Assembly: GCA_029582265.1 (NCBI GenBank)
Contig: CM055816.1
Location: 89,805,204 to 89,869,203 of the forward strand
DNA: 64,000 nucleotides
Source of the DNA: Zoroaster sp. YZ-2022
Lineage: Eukaryota > Echinodermata > Asteroidea > Forcipulatida > Zoroasteridae
Direction: 5' to 3'
In this document: positions 58,196 to 64,000 of the stretch, one piece after another
How the letters are laid out: every line of letters begins with the position of its first letter
Position numbering within the stretch: the stretch's first letter is position 1
Notes under the pieces: generated by a model
The model's input: only the letters and a program-made list of their open reading frames with translations
Database searches by the model: none
Told to the model about the DNA's origin: nothing
Translations under genes and position numbers: made by a program

Positions 58196-58985
58196 ATTAT
58201 TTTGTTAAACAACAATATGCTATCTAGTATCAGCGATATCCTCAAACATGAAACACTTCATTTTGATTCGATCGGTCCATTCAACGAGGTTTCAACGAGG
58301 ATGGCCATCTTGAATGTAAGAGTGCGGAACAATTTTACGACGGCTGTTTTATGTGTGCACAGACAAATTGCAAAGATGGTTCAAGCGGGGTTTGGGTATA
58401 TTTGGGGTCGTGAATATTTCTCAATAAAATTCCTGGGCTACAAGGAATGGGCCCAATTATTAACATTTTGGCCATCCATCATTACCAATAATACTGATAA
58501 TATTATTACTATTATTATTTTGTTAAACAACAATATGCAATCTAGTACCAGCGATATCCTCAAACATGAAACACTTCATTTTGATTTGATCGGTCCATTA
58601 TTGCCTGTCACTGAACGGTGTTTTAAACATTTTTCTTGTGCTGAATTATATTGTGGACACAAACAAAATAAAATTAATAAGGTAAATATATATATGCCCT
58701 ACTTATTATAGTAAAAGTAAATAATTGAATCCAGGAACTGGGCATGTTTTATTTATTTATTAATATTTCATTTTAATTATATATATTAGTTATATCGCAT
58801 TTTATATCACATTTTTAGCACATAATGCTCAGACTACCGACAACACGTGCAACCCCGAAACGGAATACTTCGCGCACTAAAATACAGCAAGTATGTGCAC
58901 ATATAAAACAGCCGTCGTAAAATTGTTGCGCGCGCAAGTTGTTTTCCCGTTCACACTCTTCATACATTCAAGATGGCCGTCCTCG
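58195..58985. repeat. Foldback with internal direct repeat
   Basis: An 87-bp block (TTTTGTTAAACAACAATATG...GATCGGTCCATT) occurs at 58195 and 58516. CAACGAGGATGGCCATCTTG (58298) is mirrored by CAAGATGGCCGTCCTCGTTG (58969). ACAATTTTACGACGGCTGTT is likewise mirrored near 58915. The right arm has an extra TTGCGCGCGCAA palindrome. Confidence 0.7.
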
Positions 58986-59077
58986 TTGAAACACAATGCT
59001 GATCATCTTGTAATATTTTCGGGCCTACAATGTATATGTCACGAAATATAAATGTAAGTAAAATCACCATTTTGGGT

Positions 59078-59450
59078 AGAATGTCGTATCCGACTGCCAC
59101 TTGTTCTCATTCAATATAACCAATAAAGTAATATTACCTACCTTGTAAGGTGGAACATATGGATGATGATGGACATATACTTCAAATTATTCCAGGATAT
59201 TTATTTCATGAAAAATTGGGCATTTTTGGTATATGATGACTTCCTCAGGCATGTTAGTCTGATCTTGTGCAGTGGCAATTATAATTATAATTTTTTAGAA
59301 GGGAAATCAAGTCCGAAAACCATCATAAAAGTGGATTTTAAAGATAGTTTTCGCTTTCTGTACCCACAAATCTATAGAATCATTTTTAACTGGTTGGTTG
59401 CAAAAAATTCCAAAAAACCCTTAAAAAGTGGCGGTCGGATACAACATTCT
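59078..59450. mobile_element. MITE with AGAATGTxGTATCCGACxGCCAC ends, 373 bp
   Basis: The left AGAATGTCGTATCCGACTGC and reversed right AGAATGTTGTATCCGACCGC give the best-preserved ends of this family (46418, 46994 and 47890 are relatives). Confidence 0.8.
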
Positions 59451-59595
59451 TTCCATTGGCAATGTTCAGAATTAAACCTCTTGCACCACAATTTCCCATC
59501 CACTTTGGTTTTAAAATTGGAACCAAGGGAACAAATTTGAACTCAAATTTGGTAGAAGGAATTTTATACATTTTTGTAATTTTGTTGATGATAAG

Positions 59596-59995
59596 CAAAA
59601 CTTGGTTGTTACCCACCATTTGCCTACCCCTCCCTCACCCTTCACACACCAATTGCCAATCCCCGCCACCCCTCCTCAATCCCAACCCCTCCTCAATCCC
59701 AACCCCTCCTCAATCCCAACCCCTCCTCAATCCCAACCCCTCCTCAATCCCAACACCTCAATTTCTACCCCTCCCCAAATCTGTGCCACCCCAAGCCCCA
59801 CCCTTCCCCTCCCTCACCCTCACCCTCACACGCCAATCACACCAGCCCTCCCCACTACTCTCCCCATTCCCCACCTCCTCAATCACCACCCCTTCAATCA
59901 CCACCCCAAACACTCCCAAAAAATATATACCCCAGTCCCCACCCCACCCCATCCATCCCACCCCATCCATCCCACTCTCAAACTTTCAACACATG
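59596..59995. repeat. Pyrimidine-rich tract with 17-bp minisatellite
   Basis: CAACCCCTCCTCAATCC repeats about five times (59666-59755) inside 400 bases that are almost free of G on the + strand. Pro-rich open frames in this tract are artefacts of composition. Confidence 0.9.
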
Positions 59996-60239
59996 GTACT
60001 GCCTGTTTCAACACGTGCATAACACACTCATTATCATGTTTTGTTCTTTGAACAGAATCAGAGTAAATTTGGGCACAAGGGTACGCTCTTTTCACTGATA
60101 ATTATGTTGATGACTTCACACATGGGGATTTTTTTCCCCACCATTTTGATCAGAAACATTAAATTTGAAGACTTAATATGTTTTGATTTGTAATACTGAC
60201 AAGCCTATCCACAATGTAAAGTAATGAACAATTATGTTT

Positions 60240-60480
60240 GGAGTTTCTACAGCAAACTTGAAAGTGCATCAGACTTTGTGTTCTGGTGGCTGGGTCATTA
60301 GAATGTGGGTTCGAATCCTAGCCGCCACAGTGCTGGTGTCCTTGAGCAGGACACTGTTACCATAACTGCCTCTCTCAACCCAGAAGTCAAATGGAGAAGT
60401 AACCTTGGATAGACCGGCATCCTGCCATCCAGGGGGGAATAGAAATATCCCAGTCATTTCATACAAATGAAACCAGAGAA
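60240..60480 (+). mobile_element. tRNA-derived SINE head, truncated
   Basis: GTGGGTTCGAATCCTAGCC provides the B box (about 60306-60320) and the A box is diverged. TCCTTGAGCAGGACACTGTT is the shared body block. No simple tail is visible. Confidence 0.65.
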
Positions 60481-60589
60481 TGGAGATAAACATCAGCCTG
60501 ATAGGCAAACTTGGGACTGATGTTTGTTTCCATTTTTTACCTTCCCTTTAACGAAACTTTAATAAAATGTTTCCATTGTTTTACTTCAG

Positions 60590-60786
60590 ATCTGGATTTG
60601 GAAAAATTAAGTCAGCGAGATGAGAAATATTTAGGAACAACTACTAGAGTGCAGGAGAAGAATGACTAATTCCTGGTCCATCATACCGCAATGGTAAGCA
60701 TGATTATAACTAGTTCAGTGTTTTTAATGTGTACATTAAAACGGACCATATACACGTTTAAAACAATTATTGTTATCACTAATAAA
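60590..60786 (+). CDS. Possible terminal exon of an unknown gene
   Basis: After TTTCCATTGTTTTACTTCAG, a phase-1 frame encodes LDLEKLSQRDEKYLGTTT and RVQEKND, then TAA at 60667-60669; AATAAA occurs at 60781. The peptide is hydrophilic and protein-like, but only 25 codons long. No partner exon was found, so support is limited. Confidence 0.3.
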
Positions 60787-61058
60787 TGACATGATGCAGA
60801 CGGATTGTCCGTATTATAGTACAGACAAGAATCCAAAATATGGAAAGATGAATTCAGAAAACAAAAATTGCACAGATTAAACAAATCCAAGACAGGCACG
60901 AAACATCCTCCAAAATTTCTGGTTGTATTAAATTAAAAAGAAATTGAACTTTCTGTAAATCGTGATATAATAGCGGGCATACTGGTCACACTTAGTTTAG
61001 TTCAGGAAACCTTAGCTGCCATTGGCGATAGATTGCACAATTTTGTAGGACATTCAGT

Positions 61059-61212
61059 CCTCCTTCAGTCCTCCTCCAGTCCTCCTCCAGTCCTCCTCCA
61101 GTCCTCCTCCAGTCCTCCTCCAGTCCTCCTCCAGTCCTCCTCCAGTCCTCCTCCAGTCCTCCTCCAGTCCTCCTCCAGTCCTCCAGTCCTCCTCCAGTCC
61201 TCCTCCAGTCCA
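61059..61212. repeat. 12-bp minisatellite (CAGTCCTCCTCC)n
   Basis: About 12-13 copies with one 3-base contraction near 61178. It is open on both strands (SSSPPPVLLQ and its reverse), a composition effect. Confidence 0.95.
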
Positions 61213-62199
61213 TGTTTTGGCAGGCGACCACGTTTATATTTATGTAAGTGGGGCTACCACACAATTTGCTTAAAACTTGTCCCAACTTCAAAATTTTGAT
61301 GCTCACATTTAAAACTTCCATAAACATCTTCAAAACGCCATCTACGCGTTCCAATATATTTTGGGGGCTTGACAAACAATAGCGCCCCCAAGAGCTGAAA
61401 TTCAATTTGTAGTAAATTCATCACATTCTTTCCAAAAGCTTCTTTGTTAAATTGTCCACAACACTTGCTCCTTTCTTTATTTTGACAAAAATCCTGGGAT
61501 ATCTTTGATAGGTTTTTCTTAACTGTTTAATTAAAAATGTTTGTGTGTGGTTACATATATATGGAAATGTCTGAACTTGTGTTCTGGTTCAACCAGGTGA
61601 TTACATTCATGAATACAATTTTATTGTATGCAATGTGGTTGTTCACTATGCCAAATTTCATGAAATTCTGACTCATGTTTTTCAAAATAGCAAAAAGTTA
61701 GTTTTATCAGTTGATTTATATTGTCATTTTTATTAACCTAGAATATTTTTGAAAAGGTCTGACCTCATTCATTATAACTACATACTAATTTAGTAACCCA
61801 AGGTCATACACAATGTCAAATTTGTGTTATTTGAATTTGAACGTGTTTGAACCGGGAGTTGAGGTCACATTAGCTTTATTTTCAAATGAGAAATTTCAGA
61901 TAATTTATTATTATTTCTTTTTTAATATATAAAATATGATATGACTTAAATTCACTAGATATACCTTGGCAAGTATATCAACATTTCAATCCTTGCAGTT
62001 ATAGAACAAAAAATTCAATTATGTGGTGGTAAAATGAGTCCAAATGCCACACACATTATGGCAGAATTGGCCCGGTACTCGTGAAGTGCATCTTTTCCTT
62101 TTGCCAAATGTTGAGCAGAAGAAACTATGATTTGGTTGTGTAACCTGGTAAATTGACACACTTGAAATAAATGATAAAAAAATCAGAAAGAAAATGAAA
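61213..62199. other. No gene seen
   Basis: AT-rich. Near 61950-62000, CACTAGATATACCTTGGCAAG and TATATCAACATTTC are a fragment of the AACCCTCCTACT-ended MITE family. Confidence 0.4.
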
Positions 62200-62998
62200 G
62201 AAAACACTAACTACTCATGAAAAACCTGATAAAAACGGCAATGGGAGAACTCGCTTGAACAAAAAATTACACTGTGGGGATTAACCAAAAAAAATTAACA
62301 AAGGATCGAATAGGGAGGAGTCGCGAGATAATTTTAAAAGAATGGAGACGATAGGAAACTGGTGTTTGGTTTCAACAAGAAAAAATAAAATAAAAATGTT
62401 TATTTTATTCAACAAAATTTGGAAATAAGTGCTTTAAATAAATTTAGTAAATAAAAACTCTGTACTGACTTGATGACCAAGATTAAAAAAACTAAACAAA
62501 AATATGACCAATTTATGACCAAAAAAACCCCAAAAGCCTTGAAACCAATTTATGAAACCAACAAAATTTAGCTATAAACCAACCAAAAAACCAAGTAAAT
62601 AAATATTTAAAATATATATATATATAAACTAAAACCAAAACTAAAAAAAATTAAACCTTAAACTTAAACCTGAAACTTAAACCTTAAACCAACACAGTAT
62701 CCAAGAAAAGTCACAAATCTACTACACTCAAGCTTAAACAACCAAGTCCACTGCAGGTCTAGTCTTCAGGGCAGACTTGGACACCAGTATTGTGTGTGTT
62801 AACTCATTGACTGCCAACCTGCTTACTGACCATTAGGCTCCAGGCATACCCACATGTGCATGGCCAAGGTCCTTTGTTTACCCATGTCATTACAGGGGTA
62901 CACACAGTTCGATTTAAGAATGGTAAGAAGGGGTGCTACACCTATAATAATACACGTTATACAATAAAAAGACTAAGTAAAATTCACCACTACTACAC
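62200..62998 (-). mobile_element. Putative 3' LTR region of the gypsy element
   Basis: On the minus strand a purine run (AGTAGGGCGAGAG, about 63010-62999) is followed by TGTAGTAGTGG at 62998, as a polypurine tract and LTR start would be. A/T-rich sequence with TATATATATA (about 62614-62628) follows. The far end of the LTR is not identifiable and no second copy is in the window. Confidence 0.3.
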
Positions 62999-63119
62999 TC
63001 TCGCCCTACTAAAATCATTGCTATCCTCAGCAATGGTCAACAAAACTTCAACATCATTAACAAAAGTTTAACTGGAGACTATATTCTACATAATTGGCTT
63101 GGATCATCCTGAATGTTCT

Positions 63120-64000
63120 TTAGAGCTCCCCATATCTTGCTGGTGGCTTGATGATTCTCCTTGGCCGCTGACGCTGCTCCGTCATCTCCTCACTGCCATC
63201 TGTGCTGCTATCCATCTCAGCATTGGTACAGGATGAAGAATCGGACTCTGTATCCGTCTTAGAGTGATCTTGCAAACTTTGTGGGGGAGGAAACAGAACT
63301 GATGGAATTCCCTCATCGTCTGGGTGGTCACCTTCATCTTGATCCGAAACATCAAATGGGCAGACAGTTAGCATGTTCCGATGTATAGTTCTGGTTCTCG
63401 TACAGCCCATGTCACGAATGATGTAGACTGGAAGATTCTGTAGCTTTCTTACAACTATGTGCGGCGTAGACTCCCACTTGTCCTTGAGCTTGCACCTACC
63501 TCGAGGGGTCTTGTTGGCAACCAATACGCGATCTCCTGCCTTCAGAACTTGAGCAATCACCTTCTGGTCATAAATTGCCTTCTGTTTCATGCGTGCCTTC
63601 TCAGCTGCGTCATTGACGGTAGTGTATGCCATACGCATGTGCTGCTCTAACCGCCTTACGTAAGTGTGTTGATCGCCATCATCTGAGGTAGACTGCTTCG
63701 GTGGTGGGACTAGAAGATCCACGGGCAACTTCGGTTGACGAAGAAACATGAGGTAGAACGGTGTATAACCAGTGGATTCGTGCCTGGTGCTGTTATACGC
63801 ATGAGTAAGTGCTTCCAGATGCATCGCCCAGTCGTTCTTCTGCGTGTCATCCAAGGTCCCCAGCATGGAAAGCAATGTTCGATTAAAACGTTCAGTCATT
63901 CCGTTGCCCTGTGGATGATACGGCGTCGTCCTACTTTTCGATACGCCAAGGAGATGGCACAGCTCCTTCACAACTGCGGACTCAAAACATCTGCCCTGGT
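63120..64000 (-). CDS. Ty3/gypsy integrase, C-terminal half (partial)
   Basis: The frame is open from the window edge (QGRCFESAVVKELCHLLG) to a TAA at 63120-63122. YHPQGNGMTERFNRTLLSML carries the catalytic Glu of the DDE integrase core; the preceding Asp is outside or at the edge. THAYNSTRHESTGYTPFYLM follows, then GDRVLVANKTPRG and VYIIRDM, the GPY/F-type chromatin-interaction region. An acidic Ser-rich tail ends in RPRRIIKPPARYGEL. This is the usual end of a pol polyprotein. No frameshift is seen, so the element could be recent. Gag, protease and RT lie beyond the window. Confidence 0.9.
   Translation of the reverse strand, partial: QGRCFESAVVKELCHLLGVSKSRTTPYHPQGNGMTERFNRTLLSMLGTLDDTQKNDWAMHLEALTHAYNSTRHESTGYTPFYLMFLRQPKLPVDLLVPPPKQSTSDDGDQHTYVRRLEQHMRMAYTTVNDAAEKARMKQKAIYDQKVIAQVLKAGDRVLVANKTPRGRCKLKDKWESTPHIVVRKLQNLPVYIIRDMGCTRTRTIHRNMLTVCPFDVSDQDEGDHPDDEGIPSVLFPPPQSLQDHSKTDTESDSSSCTNAEMDSSTDGSEEMTEQRQRPRRIIKPPARYGEL

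Noticed and set aside
59456..60051. Two long Pro/Ser/Thr-rich open frames
   Set aside because: Both arise from the same pyrimidine-rich tract in different frames; composition, not coding.
61033..61405. Repetitive open frames on both strands
   Set aside because: They read through the 12-bp CAGTCCTCCTCC minisatellite; no start context or conserved flank.

Overview
The window is eukaryotic, AT-rich, intron-bearing and packed with transposons. Dispersed tRNA-derived SINEs, palindromic TACATGTA-type words, a Ngaro-type YR retroelement, a Helentron, Ty3/gypsy and LINE fragments, and a secreted PAN-fibrinogen protein together suggest a marine invertebrate. The SINE heads and their tails resemble ones I remember from echinoderms, but I cannot confirm a taxon from the sequence alone. 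A 500-base run of N (11293-11792) shows this is a draft scaffold. Many breaks in reading frames fall in homopolymers, so some 'pseudogene' signals may be assembly errors.

Layout. 1-394: broken transposon-associated ORF. 0.4-3.1 kb: MITE debris. 3.7-7.05 kb: four phase-compatible exons of an unrecognised host-type gene (+), with a minisatellite in one intron. 7.09-11.04 kb: two abutting, complementary Ngaro/DIRS-like derivatives (gag; zinc knuckle, RT, tyrosine recombinase), coding on the minus strand. 11.8-12.97 kb: PAN-fibrinogen gene (minus), frameshifted and running into the gap. 13.69-15.13 kb: 39-copy satellite built on a 14-bp palindrome. 15.7-22.4 kb: SINE, MITEs, microsatellites and a 3-kb giant inverted repeat.

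24.3-33.65 kb (minus): the main feature, a Helentron (Helitron2-like rolling-circle transposon). It encodes, in order, a PHD finger, a tegument-type cysteine protease, an OTU protease, a Lys-rich 18-residue repeat, a Helitron N-terminal Cys region, an HUH Rep nuclease, a Pif1-type helicase and an AP-type endonuclease. All of this reads as one polyprotein interrupted by five single-base frame breaks. 34-49 kb holds foldback elements, MITEs and SINEs nested in one another. 49.4-53.5 kb (+): a three-exon RPA-like OB-fold protein, a plausible Helentron accessory ssDNA-binding protein transcribed divergently. 53.7-56.5 kb: a 575-bp tandem array in which a MITE has become satellite-like. 56.6-63 kb: LINE relic, repeat fragments, minisatellites and one possible terminal exon. 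63.1-64 kb: the 3' end of a Ty3/gypsy pol (integrase, minus) running off the window.

In functional terms, only the Helentron and the RPA-like gene look like a possibly connected set: nick and strand transfer (Rep), unwinding (helicase), ssDNA protection (RPA-like), targeting (EN, PHD) and ubiquitin or polyprotein processing (two proteases). The rest is mostly decayed mobile DNA around one or two host genes.
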